From positions 3,226,001 to 3,290,000 of the forward strand of contig NZ_JBBOUU010000001.1 in assembly GCF_038006205.1 (NCBI RefSeq): a stretch of DNA of 64,000 nt. Direction: 5' to 3'. Numbering within the stretch: position 1 is the stretch's first letter; every line of letters begins with the position of its first letter. Below are positions 45,279 to 53,955 of this stretch, piece by piece. Both the position numbers and the translations under genes were made by a program. A model generated the notes under the pieces. That model was not told the DNA's origin. It worked only from the letters and a program-made list of their open reading frames with translations, and did no database searches. The stretch is from Solibacillus sp. FSL R7-0668. GTDB lineage: Bacteria; Bacillota; Bacilli; Bacillales_A; Planococcaceae.

Positions 45279-45647
45279 ATGAAAGCAAAATCATTTCTTT
45301 TAGGGTTAACAACTGGATTAGTAGGTGGTGCGATCGCTGTATTATTTTCAGCTCCACAATCAGGCGAACAGCTTCGCCAAAATATTGCACGAAACACAGC
45401 TAGAGCAAAATCAAAATTACAGGATGTACAAGTTGAAATGGATCATGTAAAACAATCTATCCTCACACTAAAATCCGAAGCACAGAATAATATGCCTAGT
45501 ATAATAAATGAATTGAAGGATAATTTCACGACATTTAAAGCAGAAATCGAGCCAGAAGCAAAAATATTAAAACAAGAAATTGAGAATTTACAGAATTCTA
45601 TTGATGAAATCGAGAAAATTATACCTCAAAGCAAAAATAACAAATAA
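45279..45647 (+). CDS. yhaH: YtxH-domain protein (YhaH-like)
   Basis: 122 residues. It starts with a short membrane anchor containing the YtxH signature LGLTTGLVGGAIAVLFSAPQ at about 8-27, followed by a long charged coiled coil (LRQNIARNTARAKSKLQDV; KQEIENLQNSIDEIEKI). Members are stress-linked envelope proteins of unclear role. B. subtilis yhaH lies between hit and hpr as here. No operon partner. Confidence 0.82.
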   Translation: MKAKSFLLGLTTGLVGGAIAVLFSAPQSGEQLRQNIARNTARAKSKLQDVQVEMDHVKQSILTLKSEAQNNMPSIINELKDNFTTFKAEIEPEAKILKQEIENLQNSIDEIEKIIPQSKNNK

Positions 45648-45770
45648 TGAATATCGGTTCATTCATAATACCTTTGAACTAACATACCCATAAAAAAACA
45701 TCGATTTTAATCCAAAAATATCATTTTTTAGTAATTTTAAACCAACATTTAATTATTCGATTTTTCTAAC

Positions 45771-45799
45771 TTTAAACTTTTTTCTTTTATTGCTATAAT
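45771..45799 (+). promoter_or_regulatory. Likely promoter of hpr
   Basis: TTTAAA, 17-bp T-rich spacer, perfect TATAAT, about 39 bp before the hpr start. Confidence 0.5.
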
Positions 45800-45837
45800 A
45801 TTTTCAAAATGATAAATGAAAGAAGAAGGTGATTGCT

Positions 45838-46404
45838 TTGACAGAAGATTTATACTCACAACGAGAGGCTATGCTATTTAGCCAAAGAGTGGCTCAATTA
45901 TCAAAAGCGCTATGGAAAGCTATCGAAAAAGATTGGCAGACTTGGATCAAGCCTTTTGATTTAAATATTAATGAGCATCATATTTTATGGATTTCGTACC
46001 ACTTAAAAGGCGCCTCGATTTCAGATGTAGCTAAATTTGGCGTCATGCATGTATCTACTGCATTTAACTTTTCTAAAAAGTTAGAAGAACGTGGATTACT
46101 CACTTTCTCCAAGCGCGATGAAGATAAGCGTAATACATACGTAGAGCTAACACCAGCAGGCTCTGAGCTCATTTTGCGTATGTATGATCATTATCACGAT
46201 ACCGAACATACCATTTTACAAGGTGCGCTTCCTTTAAAAGAACTATATGGTCGCTTCCCTGAATTTTTAGATGTCATGGCAGTCATTCGTAACATTTACG
46301 GGGATGACTTTATCGAAATCTTTGAGCGCTCTTTTTATAACTTTAAAGAAACAATCGATGAATCAGGCAAAAAAATTACTACTGCACCTGCATCTTCATT
46401 ATAA
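45838..46404 (+). CDS. hpr: MarR-family transition-state regulator Hpr (ScoC)
   Basis: 188 residues closely matching B. subtilis Hpr: [20 protein letters not shown] at about 21-40, [20 protein letters not shown], and [20 protein letters not shown] at about 66-85 (recognition helix). Hpr represses protease, sporulation and other post-exponential genes. Start is the TTG at 45838, preceded by AAGAAGG; an in-frame GTG three codons upstream overlaps the ribosome site. Own promoter and terminator. Confidence 0.95.
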   Translation: MTEDLYSQREAMLFSQRVAQLSKALWKAIEKDWQTWIKPFDLNINEHHILWISYHLKGASISDVAKFGVMHVSTAFNFSKKLEERGLLTFSKRDEDKRNTYVELTPAGSELILRMYDHYHDTEHTILQGALPLKELYGRFPEFLDVMAVIRNIYGDDFIEIFERSFYNFKETIDESGKKITTAPASSL

Positions 46405-46417
46405 TCAGCTTATTCAC

Positions 46418-46458
46418 AAGAAATGTCCTCAACTAAAATTTGAAGACATTTCTTTTTT
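46418..46458 (+). terminator. Terminator after hpr
   Basis: Stem AAGAAATGTC/GACATTTCTT followed by TTTTAG. Confidence 0.8.
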
Positions 46459-46596
46459 AGTGTATAAAAAAGTATAGGTATTCAAATAAAATACAGCATT
46501 ACCACTTAAATTGTGCTGTATATTTCTATTTTCTTGAAAAAATATAGTATGGGGCTGTCTAGCATCAATCGGACATGCCTATATAGGAGGATATTT

Positions 46597-47139
46597 GTGC
46601 ACTGTTGGAAAACCATTAACATCGAACGCGAGTACGGAACGACAAGACTTTATTTACTAGCAATCATCCTGTTCGTTCTCGTATTTTGCTTTTCATACAT
46701 TGCGTTTAGCTTTAATTTCAAAGGGCAGCATATCGATCGCTACTTATGGTTAGTCTTTTTAATTGTACCGGTTATTTACCCCCTTCATAAATATTTACAT
46801 TATGTCGCGCTATTTCATTACAAAAAATCGCTCGTTTTTCGCTTCAAAATTCAGTATCATTTCGTTCCCATTATTCATATGCGCTTGCAGCATGGCATTC
46901 CGAAATGGGCATATATTTTTGCGTTAATCACACCATTTATTGTACTGAACACGGTTTTTATTATTGGGGGCTTCCTTTTGCCTGAATTTGCGCATTATTT
47001 TAGTGTGCTGCTTGCTTACCATTGTGGTATTTGCTTAATGGACTTTTTGTATATCAAAAATTTAAAGTCTGCTCCAAACAATGCTATAATTGAGGAAACA
47101 CCAAGAGGCTATGAAATTTTAGTACCGATTGATCTATAA
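46597..47139 (+). CDS. DUF3267 membrane protein
   Basis: 180 residues with four membrane helices (around 22-42, 52-70, 108-132, 138-158). The HKYLHYVALFHYKKSL segment at about 68-83 fits DUF3267 proteins, a group distantly like zincin membrane proteases though I see no HExxH. Start GTG at 46597 after AGGAGG with six bases between, giving MHCWKTINIE. Related genes lie in the hpr-prsA neighbourhood of Bacillus. The 28-bp gap to the next small gene suggests an operon. Confidence 0.75.
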   Translation: MHCWKTINIEREYGTTRLYLLAIILFVLVFCFSYIAFSFNFKGQHIDRYLWLVFLIVPVIYPLHKYLHYVALFHYKKSLVFRFKIQYHFVPIIHMRLQHGIPKWAYIFALITPFIVLNTVFIIGGFLLPEFAHYFSVLLAYHCGICLMDFLYIKNLKSAPNNAIIEETPRGYEILVPIDL

Positions 47140-47167
47140 TTTTTTTGTTTAGAGGGGAGGAATAAAT

Positions 47168-47353
47168 TTGTTACTTCTTATCGTCATCTTATTTTCAGTA
47201 ATATACTTATTCCAAATTAATCGAATGACGGCTGCCTTATGTATGCGCCGTGAAATTCCAGAAGAAAAACAACCTAAAATTTTCCGCACTATAAATGTAC
47301 TCATTACCATTTTATTAGTATCCATGTATGTAGAAGTATTGCTAGCCATTTAA
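47168..47353 (+). CDS. Small two-helix membrane protein (61 residues)
   Basis: I do not recognise the family. TTG start after GGGAGG. Two hydrophobic stretches, LLIVILFSVIYLFQI at the start and VLITILLVSMYVEVLLAI at the end, with a basic-acidic linker (CMRREIPEEKQPKIF). Likely co-transcribed with the DUF3267 gene upstream. A terminator follows. Confidence 0.6.
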   Translation: MLLLIVILFSVIYLFQINRMTAALCMRREIPEEKQPKIFRTINVLITILLVSMYVEVLLAI

Positions 47354-47380
47354 AGATTACTGTTTTTGTTAATGTTGAAA

Positions 47381-47420
47381 GGAGGCGTCGAGAAAGAATT
47401 TTCCCGAACGCCTCCTTTTT
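47381..47420 (+). terminator. Terminator after the small membrane gene
   Basis: Stem GGAGGCGT/ACGCCTCC with TTTTTCG. It also lies just past the minus-strand YjcZ gene, with fewer T residues on that side. Confidence 0.75.
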
Positions 47421-47449
47421 CGTTATAGCCACTAGCACTCACCTATTGA

Positions 47450-47554
47450 TTAGTAAAGAAACGCTGCACCAACGATAATTAATAAGATGAATAACACGAC
47501 TAATAACGCAAAGCCAGAACCGTAACCGCCACCATTGTAGCCACCGCCGCCCAT
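47450..47554 (-). CDS. YjcZ-family sporulation peptide (34 residues)
   Basis: The ATG at 47554, preceded by GAAAGGGGGTGAG, starts MGGGGYNGGGYGSGFALLVV and ends in a hydrophobic helix (LFILLIIVGAAFLY). This Gly/Tyr-rich head plus single transmembrane tail is the YjcZ family of tiny spore-associated proteins. CATAGGATA at 47577-47585 on the minus strand resembles a SigK -10, but I do not see a matching -35. Too short for routine gene calling. Confidence 0.8.
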   Translation of the reverse strand: MGGGGYNGGGYGSGFALLVVLFILLIIVGAAFLY

Positions 47555-47695
47555 ACACTCACCCCCTTTCTCCTTTTATCCTATGCACGCGTTTTTGTAT
47601 AACTTAGGCAGTCTTGATATGCAACCATTTTGTTTTTAAAACGTTTATGTTATAGTAACTAGTGATTTAAAGTTCAGTTAGGAGCGTAATTTAAA

Positions 47696-48550
47696 ATGAA
47701 AAAAACACTTTTAGCATTAACATTTGCTGCTTCTCTAGGCTTAGCAGCATGTAGTAATCCAGGGGATGAAGTAGTCGTTTCAACAAGTGTAGGCAACATC
47801 ACGCAAGAAGAGTTTTATAAATCAATTAAAGAAATTGCCGGCGACCAACTTTTACAACAAGTGGTAATCGAAAAAATCTTAAACGACAAATATGAAGTAA
47901 CAGACAAAGAGGTAGACGAAGAATTTGCTGCTGTTAAAGAGCAATACGGTGAAAGCTTCGATGCTGCACTTGCTCAAAGTAATTTAACAGAAGAAATGTT
48001 TAAAACAAACATCCGCTTCAGCTTATTACAACAAAAAGCAACAAACGATGTTGAAGTAACAGATGAAGAAATTCAAAAGTACTATGACCAAGCTTCTCAA
48101 GAACTAAATGCGCGTCACATCTTAGTTGAAGACGAGGCATTAGCGAAAGAATTAGTTGAAAAACTTAAAGCTGGCGAAGATTTCGCGAAATTAGCGAAAG
48201 AACATTCAGTAGACACAGGCTCTGCTGAAAAAGGCGGCGAATTAGGTTGGTTCACTGTTGGTACAATGGTTCAAGAATTCAACGATGCAGCGTATGAATT
48301 AGAAATTGATAAAATTAGCGAACCTGTAAAATCTGATTTTGGTTACCACATCATTCAAGTTTCAGAAAAGCGTGACGTAAAAGACTACGGTACACTTGAA
48401 GAGAAAAAAGAAGAAATTCGTGAATCTATCGCTGCTACAAAAGGCGACTGGAATACAAAAATGGCGGAGTTAATCAAAGAATCTAAAGTCGAAGTTAAAG
48501 ACGAAGACCTAAAAGATGCTTTTGATGGTATGACTTCTACTGAAAAATAA
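47696..48550 (+). CDS. prsA: Foldase lipoprotein PrsA (parvulin peptidyl-prolyl isomerase)
   Basis: 284 residues. Lipoprotein signal ending LGLAACSNP with Cys at about 20. N-terminal SurA-like arms surround a parvulin domain ([20 protein letters not shown] at about 138-157; [20 protein letters not shown] at about 179-198). It folds exported proteins on the outer face of the membrane and is essential in B. subtilis. Monocistronic with a strong terminator. Placed near hpr and yhaM as in B. subtilis. Confidence 0.95.
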   Translation: MKKTLLALTFAASLGLAACSNPGDEVVVSTSVGNITQEEFYKSIKEIAGDQLLQQVVIEKILNDKYEVTDKEVDEEFAAVKEQYGESFDAALAQSNLTEEMFKTNIRFSLLQQKATNDVEVTDEEIQKYYDQASQELNARHILVEDEALAKELVEKLKAGEDFAKLAKEHSVDTGSAEKGGELGWFTVGTMVQEFNDAAYELEIDKISEPVKSDFGYHIIQVSEKRDVKDYGTLEEKKEEIRESIAATKGDWNTKMAELIKESKVEVKDEDLKDAFDGMTSTEK

Positions 48551-48560
48551 ATGGAACGTA

Positions 48561-48598
48561 AAAAATGCGAAGTCCCAATAGCTGGACTTCGCATTTTT
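48561..48598. terminator. Bidirectional terminator between prsA and yjdM
   Basis: Stem AAAAATGCGAAGTCC/GGACTTCGCATTTTT, perfect. Confidence 0.9.
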
Positions 48599-48933
48599 TA
48601 ATTTTTCTTTACAAACTCTGATTTTAGCTTCATTGCGCCAAAGCCATCGATCTTGCAGTCAATATTGTGATCGCCTTCTACAAGACGAATATTTTTTACG
48701 CGTGTCCCAATTTTTAATGTAGAGGAGCTCCCCTTAACTTTTAAATCTTTCACAACAGTTACCGTATCACCGTCAACAAGTAGGTTGCCATTTGCATCTC
48801 GTACAACTAAGCCCTCTTCTTCTACAGCTTCAGCAACTTGAGGCCATTCATGCGCACATTCAGGACATACAAAATTTGCACCATCCTCATATGTATATTC
48901 AGAGCCGCATTGTGGACATTTTGGATATACCAT
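48598..48933 (-). CDS. yjdM: YjdM/PhnA zinc-ribbon protein
   Basis: 111 residues. N-terminal zinc ribbon [20 protein letters not shown] at about 5-24, C-terminal SH3-like domain ([21 protein letters not shown]). Widespread protein once tied to phosphonate use (PhnA) without clear proof; no phosphonate genes are nearby. Single gene, sharing the terminator with prsA. Confidence 0.92.
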   Translation of the reverse strand: MVYPKCPQCGSEYTYEDGANFVCPECAHEWPQVAEAVEEEGLVVRDANGNLLVDGDTVTVVKDLKVKGSSSTLKIGTRVKNIRLVEGDHNIDCKIDGFGAMKLKSEFVKKN

Positions 48934-49044
48934 TTCACATACCTCCAGTATTTATTCCTCTCCATACTGGCATACTTCTCGCCAAGAAACAACTTTAGCT
49001 CAATAATTCACATAATTTCTACAAAATTCACCTGTTTTTCATGA

Positions 49045-49815
49045 TTAGTATTCTCGATTTCCAGTTTCCGTTAACCAAAGGGCAACTCCTAATAATGCGC
49101 CCCCTAATGCATTACCAATTGTTACGGGAATTAAATTATGTAAAAAATGATTAATTGAAAAGACAGCACCCTCGGGAATCATTGATGCGACTGAAAATAG
49201 CATCATATTGGCAATACTATGCTCGAAACCGCCTAATATAAAGGGAAAGATGCAGCAAAAAATCAATGCTATTTTTGCCATTTCGCTTTTTACCCGATAG
49301 AAGCACCACACGGCCATGCATACTAAAATATTGCAAAAGACACCACGAAACACGAGCTCGCTAAATTCGGCTGATGTTTTGAGTTGCGTCACATTTTCGA
49401 CATAGGTAGCTAAATCCCCGACAACATAACCAGTCATTACGAGTAGCCATGCGCAAACATATGCGCCGACAAAATTACCACAATAGCCAACAGTCCATAT
49501 TTTTGTCAAATCCATCCATGATGTACGTTTTTCTAAAGCACCGATTGTCAGTACTAAATTATTACCCGTAAACAAATCGGCACCCCCTAGCATGACCATG
49601 CACAGCGCGATTCCAAACACTGCGGCTTGTACAATTTTTACAGATGGCACTTCTGCAGGCGTGAGCATTCCACCAATAACGATAAATGTCAGCATTCCAA
49701 ATCCAATAAATAATCCACCGAAAAAGGCCAATACTACATAACTAATAACACTGCGATTTAAGACAGTTACTTTCTTTTGCGCTACAGCTGCAATCGCTTG
49801 AAATGTTTCATTCAA
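49045..49815 (-). CDS. Formate/nitrite transporter family channel
   Basis: 256 residues with six helices and the FNT pentamer motifs, such as ADLFTGNNLVLTIGALEKR at about 78-96 (first cytoplasmic helix break) and KIWTVGYCGNFVGAYVCAWL at about 103-122. Such channels pass formate, nitrite or hydrosulfide. Start is the TTG at 49815, eight bases after GAGG. Divergent from serC; an extended -10 promoter (TGTTATAAT) is at 49851-49859. Confidence 0.9.
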   Translation of the reverse strand: MNETFQAIAAVAQKKVTVLNRSVISYVVLAFFGGLFIGFGMLTFIVIGGMLTPAEVPSVKIVQAAVFGIALCMVMLGGADLFTGNNLVLTIGALEKRTSWMDLTKIWTVGYCGNFVGAYVCAWLLVMTGYVVGDLATYVENVTQLKTSAEFSELVFRGVFCNILVCMAVWCFYRVKSEMAKIALIFCCIFPFILGGFEHSIANMMLFSVASMIPEGAVFSINHFLHNLIPVTIGNALGGALLGVALWLTETGNREY

Positions 49816-49850
49816 CAGTAATACCTCGTTTCTAATCAAGATCCCTCTAA

Positions 49851-49859
49851 ATTATAACA
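49851..49859 (-). promoter_or_regulatory. Extended -10 promoter of the formate/nitrite channel gene
   Basis: Minus strand TGTTATAAT; a good -35 is not obvious. Confidence 0.4.
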
Positions 49860-49953
49860 AGTTCAATCCTAACATGTTGATGAAAGGTGAAATTTCTGTG
49901 TTTTTCTTAACATTCAAACAAAAAATCCGTACGAATTTGAATGATAATCCACA

Positions 49954-49966
49954 AAAACCGAACATT
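49954..49966 (+). promoter_or_regulatory. PurBox-like sequence between the formate channel and serC
   Basis: AAAACCGAACATT fits the B. subtilis PurR half-site pattern AWWWCCGAACWWT fully. PurR usually needs two inverted boxes; I see only weak partners nearby. Rest of the 300-bp gap holds AT-rich DNA and short direct repeats of TTCGTGAATTT (49991 and 50040 regions). Confidence 0.3.
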
Positions 49967-50121
49967 CGATTTTCGTTCAATACAAAAATTCGTGAATTTG
50001 TTGTTAGTTCTGCTCTTTTATGTTTTTTATAAAAATAATTTCGTGAATTTTCCCACATTTATCGCAAAAGAGTATATTATCAAGATAGAGATTATTTAAC
50101 TTTACACAAGGAGTGTTTCCA

Positions 50122-51219
50122 TTGACAGTTACAGAAAAACGCGCATTTAACTTTAACGCAGGTCCATCTGCATTACCACTTGAAGTATTACAAAAAGCAC
50201 AAGCTGAGCTAGTGAATTTCCAGGGTACAGGTATGTCAGTGATGGAGCTTAGTCACCGTAGTGCAACATTTGAGGCTGTGCACAATGAGGCCATTGCACG
50301 CTTACGTAAGCTTTTTGCTATTCCTGAAAACTATGAAGTGTTATTTTTACAAGGTGGCGCTAGCTTACAATTCACAATGATTCCGATGAATTTCTTACAA
50401 GAAGGCAAAAAAGCAAGCTACATCCAAACAGGTGCTTGGTCTGAAAAAGCATTCAAAGAAGCAAAACTTTTCGGAACACCTGTTGAAGCAGCAAGCACAA
50501 AAGAAAACAATTATAAAAACATTCCTGCTGTAGCCGATATCAACATCGACCCAGAAGCAGCATATGTTCACTTAACTTCAAATAATACGATTTTCGGTAC
50601 ACAGTGGAAAACATTCCCAATGACAGGCGATATTCCGCTAATTGCTGATATGAGTTCTGATATTTTATCGAAAAAAGTAGATGTAAGTAATTTTGCTATG
50701 ATTTACGCTGGTGCACAGAAAAACTTAGGTCCTTCTGGTGTTACAGTCGTGATTGCACGCAAAGACTTTTTGGAAACAGCAAACACAAATATTCCAACAA
50801 TGTTACAATACGCAACACATGTAAAAAACAATTCCCTTTACAATACACCGCCAACATTTGGTATTTATATGTTAGGTGAAGTTTTAAAATGGGTCGAAGC
50901 AGAAGGTGGATTAGATGTAATCGAAAAACGCAACGAAGAAAAAGCCGCCTACATTTACGATGTAATCGACAGCTCAAACGGCTTCTACTATGGTCATGCC
51001 ACAGAGGATTCTCGTTCATTAATGAACATTACATTCCGTGTAGCTGACGAAGAATTAGAGAAAAAATTCTTAGCTGAAGCAAAAGAGGCTGGCTTTGTTG
51101 GCTTAAACGGTCACCGTTCAGTTGGTGGCTGCCGCGCATCTGCTTACAACTCGGTACCTGTTGAAGCATGTAAAGCACTTGCTGATTTCATGGTCAAATT
51201 CCAACAAGATAATCAGTAA
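50122..51219 (+). CDS. serC: Phosphoserine aminotransferase
   Basis: 365 residues. KRAFNFNAGPSALPLEVLQKAQ at the start, ELSHRSATFEAVHNEA near 41-56, and the PLP lysine in MIYAGAQKNLGPSGVTVVIA at about 193-212. It converts 3-phosphohydroxypyruvate, made by SerA at 59-61 kb, to phosphoserine. Start is the TTG at 50122, eight bases after AAGGAG. B. subtilis serC also lies by hpr and prsA. Single gene, strong terminator. Confidence 0.95.
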   Translation: MTVTEKRAFNFNAGPSALPLEVLQKAQAELVNFQGTGMSVMELSHRSATFEAVHNEAIARLRKLFAIPENYEVLFLQGGASLQFTMIPMNFLQEGKKASYIQTGAWSEKAFKEAKLFGTPVEAASTKENNYKNIPAVADINIDPEAAYVHLTSNNTIFGTQWKTFPMTGDIPLIADMSSDILSKKVDVSNFAMIYAGAQKNLGPSGVTVVIARKDFLETANTNIPTMLQYATHVKNNSLYNTPPTFGIYMLGEVLKWVEAEGGLDVIEKRNEEKAAYIYDVIDSSNGFYYGHATEDSRSLMNITFRVADEELEKKFLAEAKEAGFVGLNGHRSVGGCRASAYNSVPVEACKALADFMVKFQQDNQ

Positions 51220-51237
51220 TTGATTCGCTTTAAAGAA

Positions 51238-51267
51238 AATGCCCCCGCACACTTGGGGGCATTTTTT
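51238..51267 (+). terminator. Terminator after serC
   Basis: Stem AATGCCCCC/GGGGGCATT with a T run. Confidence 0.9.
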
Positions 51268-51290
51268 CTCGCTCATTTGGAGGTGAAATT

Positions 51291-52541
51291 TTGAAGAAAT
51301 GGCATTATAGCTGGATTGTATTAGCAGTGACGTTTGCATCGATTATCGTAGCTGGCATTATCCGTTCCTCTGCCGGCGTATTTATCGACCCATTTGAGCA
51401 AGATTTCGGTTGGAATCGCCCATCGATTTCCTTTGCCTTTGCTGTTTGTTTATTTTTATATGGATTCTCTGGTCCATTTATGGCCGCATTTGTTGAAAAA
51501 TATGGATTAAAACGTATGATGTTGATTTCCATGTTCCTCTTATCCGTTGCCCTTGCTTGTACGGCAATCATGCAGGAAGAGTGGCAGCTGATTCTCATAT
51601 GGGGTGTTATGATGGGGATTGGTTCGGGATTATTTTTAACCGTATTAAGTACACAGGTAGCCAATCGTTGGTTTGATAAGCGACGAGGCTTAGCTGTCGG
51701 TATTTTAACAGCTGCTACTGCAACAGGGCAGCTCATTTTACTACCTGTGCTTGCGGCTTTAATTGAGCATTATTCATGGCAAGCAGCCATTCTGTTAATT
51801 TTTATTTTAAGTTTGCTTATGCTTGTAATTATTGCGCTCTTTATGCGTAATTATCCGAGTGAAAAAAAGATTGGCCCATATGGCAGAGATAAAGTCATTG
51901 AACACACGCCGAAACATGTCGGCAATCCATTTCAAATGGCATTAAGTGCATTAGCAGAAGGCTTAAAGGTAAAGGAGTTTTGGCTACTAGCAGGCAGCTT
52001 CTTTATTTGCGGCTTGTCTACAAGTGGGCTGATCGGAACGCACTTTATTTCGTATTGTATTGGCTTTGGCATTCCAGTCGTAACGGCCGCTGCCATGCTA
52101 TCGTTTATGGGTGTTTTCGATTTAATTGGCACGACACTTTCTGGTTGGTTGTCTGACCGTTTTGATAATCGTTGGTTACTATTTTGGTATTATTCATTAC
52201 GTGGGCTGTCCTTACTAGCATTACCATTTGCATTGGCCAGTAGCTCGTATACATGGTTAATGATTTTTGCTATTTTTTATGGGCTGGACTGGATTGCGAC
52301 TGTACCACCGACAATTGGCTTAACACGTCAACGCTTTGGCATTGAAAAAAGTGCCATGATGTACGGCTGGATGGTTGCCGCTCATCAAGTTGGCGCTGGA
52401 GTTGCTGCTTATTTTGGTGGCGTGGTATTCGAAGTAATGGGCTCGTATAAAATGGCATTCCTATTAGCAGGTGGCTTCTGCTTACTGGCAAGCTTATTTG
52501 TCATCATTATTAAAAAACAGCCGAATCCATCAACTACATAA
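51291..52541 (+). CDS. MFS transporter, OFA (oxalate/formate-type) family
   Basis: 416 residues, twelve predicted helices. GVFIDPFEQDFGWNRPSISFAFAV near 25-48 and the loop WFDKRRGLAVGILTAATATG near 125-144 are the OFA-family motifs. Substrate class is a monocarboxylate or organic anion; the exact one is not readable. TTG start seven bases after GGAGG, with KKWHYSW. Single gene with a bidirectional terminator. Confidence 0.85.
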   Translation: MKKWHYSWIVLAVTFASIIVAGIIRSSAGVFIDPFEQDFGWNRPSISFAFAVCLFLYGFSGPFMAAFVEKYGLKRMMLISMFLLSVALACTAIMQEEWQLILIWGVMMGIGSGLFLTVLSTQVANRWFDKRRGLAVGILTAATATGQLILLPVLAALIEHYSWQAAILLIFILSLLMLVIIALFMRNYPSEKKIGPYGRDKVIEHTPKHVGNPFQMALSALAEGLKVKEFWLLAGSFFICGLSTSGLIGTHFISYCIGFGIPVVTAAAMLSFMGVFDLIGTTLSGWLSDRFDNRWLLFWYYSLRGLSLLALPFALASSSYTWLMIFAIFYGLDWIATVPPTIGLTRQRFGIEKSAMMYGWMVAAHQVGAGVAAYFGGVVFEVMGSYKMAFLLAGGFCLLASLFVIIIKKQPNPSTT

Positions 52542-52581
52542 AAAAGCATGAACCACTTCTTTGGTGGTCCATGCCTTTTTT
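52541..52581. terminator. Bidirectional terminator between the OFA transporter and yhaM
   Basis: Stem GCATG-ACCAC/GTGGT-CATGC with A/T runs on both ends. Confidence 0.85.
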
Positions 52582-53515
52582 AAATTGTTGGCTTATAGAA
52601 CGAACGATTATCTAATGGGAATAAACGTTCAGTAAATTCGCCTGGCTTTGTTTTATCAAGCGCACGCGTCAGCATATTCATTTTTGCATCGATATTGTCG
52701 ATGTAATGTAAAATTTCAGCCTCTTGAATCATTGGCTTTTTCGGGCTACCCCACTCTTCTTTTCCGTGGTGTGCTAATACTAAATGTTGCAGTAGCATTA
52801 CTTCTTCGCCCTCGATTTTTAACTCTGTTGCGGCTTGACCGATTTCGTTGACCATAATGGAAATATGACCGAGTAAATTCCCCTCCACCGTATACATTGT
52901 GCCGACTGGACCGCTTAGCTCTATTACTTTCCCAATATCATGTAAAATAACGCCCGCATATAATAGATCACGGTTTAATGTTGGGTATAAATTGCAAATC
53001 GCCTCGCTTAATTTCAGCATTGAAACAACATGGTCAATTAAACCTGATGCATAATCATGATGGTTTTTTGTTGCTGCTGGATAAATGATAAGCCGATCTT
53101 GATATTTTTTTACTAAAAAACGTGTAATACGTGAAATATTTGGATTTTGAATTTGGAAAAAATATTGTGTTAGCTCTTCAAATAGTTGCTCTTTTGGCAC
53201 GGCTGATGTTGGCAGTAAATCACTAATTGTAACCCCTTCATCTTCACGTGCGGGGCGAATTTGCTTCACACGCAGTTGATTTTTACCGCGATAATCATGA
53301 ATTTCGCCACCTACTTTTACGATGATTTGGGCACGGTATAGGTTTTCGTGTTCTTCATTCGTATCCCATAGCTTTGCCTCAATATCTCCACTTCGATCTT
53401 GCAACACAAGCGACATGAATGGCTTGCCTACAGTGGTAACTCCTTTTTTAGCCTCTTTAATTAACAAATATTGATCGACTTGATCTCCAGGTTGAAGTTT
53501 CGTAATTCCATCCAC
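52580..53515 (-). CDS. yhaM: 3'-5' exoribonuclease YhaM
   Basis: 311 residues. N-terminal OB-fold (about 10-95; [20 protein letters not shown]) and HD-domain hydrolase with [11 protein letters not shown] at about 191-201 and [12 protein letters not shown] near 250. YhaM degrades RNA 3'-5' in Firmicutes. Start is the GTG at 53515, nine bases after AAGGAG. Monocistronic. Confidence 0.95.
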   Translation of the reverse strand: MDGITKLQPGDQVDQYLLIKEAKKGVTTVGKPFMSLVLQDRSGDIEAKLWDTNEEHENLYRAQIIVKVGGEIHDYRGKNQLRVKQIRPAREDEGVTISDLLPTSAVPKEQLFEELTQYFFQIQNPNISRITRFLVKKYQDRLIIYPAATKNHHDYASGLIDHVVSMLKLSEAICNLYPTLNRDLLYAGVILHDIGKVIELSGPVGTMYTVEGNLLGHISIMVNEIGQAATELKIEGEEVMLLQHLVLAHHGKEEWGSPKKPMIQEAEILHYIDNIDAKMNMLTRALDKTKPGEFTERLFPLDNRSFYKPTI

Positions 53516-53710
53516 AAGCAATCACTCCTTTATAACTCTATTACAAGTAATTGTAACATGTATATGCAAATGTTTCCGACTAAAAGACTGGATAATTGTT
53601 CATGAACATTTCAATATTTCAAATATTTTCTAATAAAAATAGAGTTGTACGTGAATTGTCAAAATATTTTATGTATAATGTAAATATATTGCTTAAAAAG
53701 GGTGGTTTAT

Positions 53711-53896
53711 ATGGAGAATTATCGTTTCACAGCTTTCGAAAAAACAGGCGAGACTTTATTCGATGAAGTTTGGACTTTTGATAATGACCAAACAGCAAAA
53801 GTTGAGGGCCAAAAGCAAATTGAAGAAAAAGGAATTGCCGAAAAAACACATCGCTTAGTAAATGCACAAGGAAAATTAATTTTATTTCACGTTTAA
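53711..53896 (+). CDS. Small conserved protein, YhzD-like (61 residues)
   Basis: 61 residues, no signal or helix. The C-terminal THRLVNAQGKLILFHV resembles B. subtilis YhzD, which lies beside yhaM as this gene does. Start is the ATG at 53711 after AAGGGTGG. Function unknown. Followed by a strong hairpin. Confidence 0.75.
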   Translation: MENYRFTAFEKTGETLFDEVWTFDNDQTAKVEGQKQIEEKGIAEKTHRLVNAQGKLILFHV

Positions 53897-53914
53897 ACTG
53901 CTTTGCATAAAATC

Positions 53915-53955
53915 AAAGGGAATGTCCCAGAAATTCTTCTCGGACATTCCCTTTT
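53915..53955. terminator. Bidirectional terminator after the yhzD-like gene
   Basis: Stem AAAGGGAATGTCC/GGACATTCCCTTT with loop CAGAAATTCTTCTC; the core also recurs at 55.87 kb. Confidence 0.85.

Noticed and set aside
50741-51019. Minus-strand open frame within serC
   Set aside because: Cys/Arg/Leu-rich shadow of serC, with no ribosome site.
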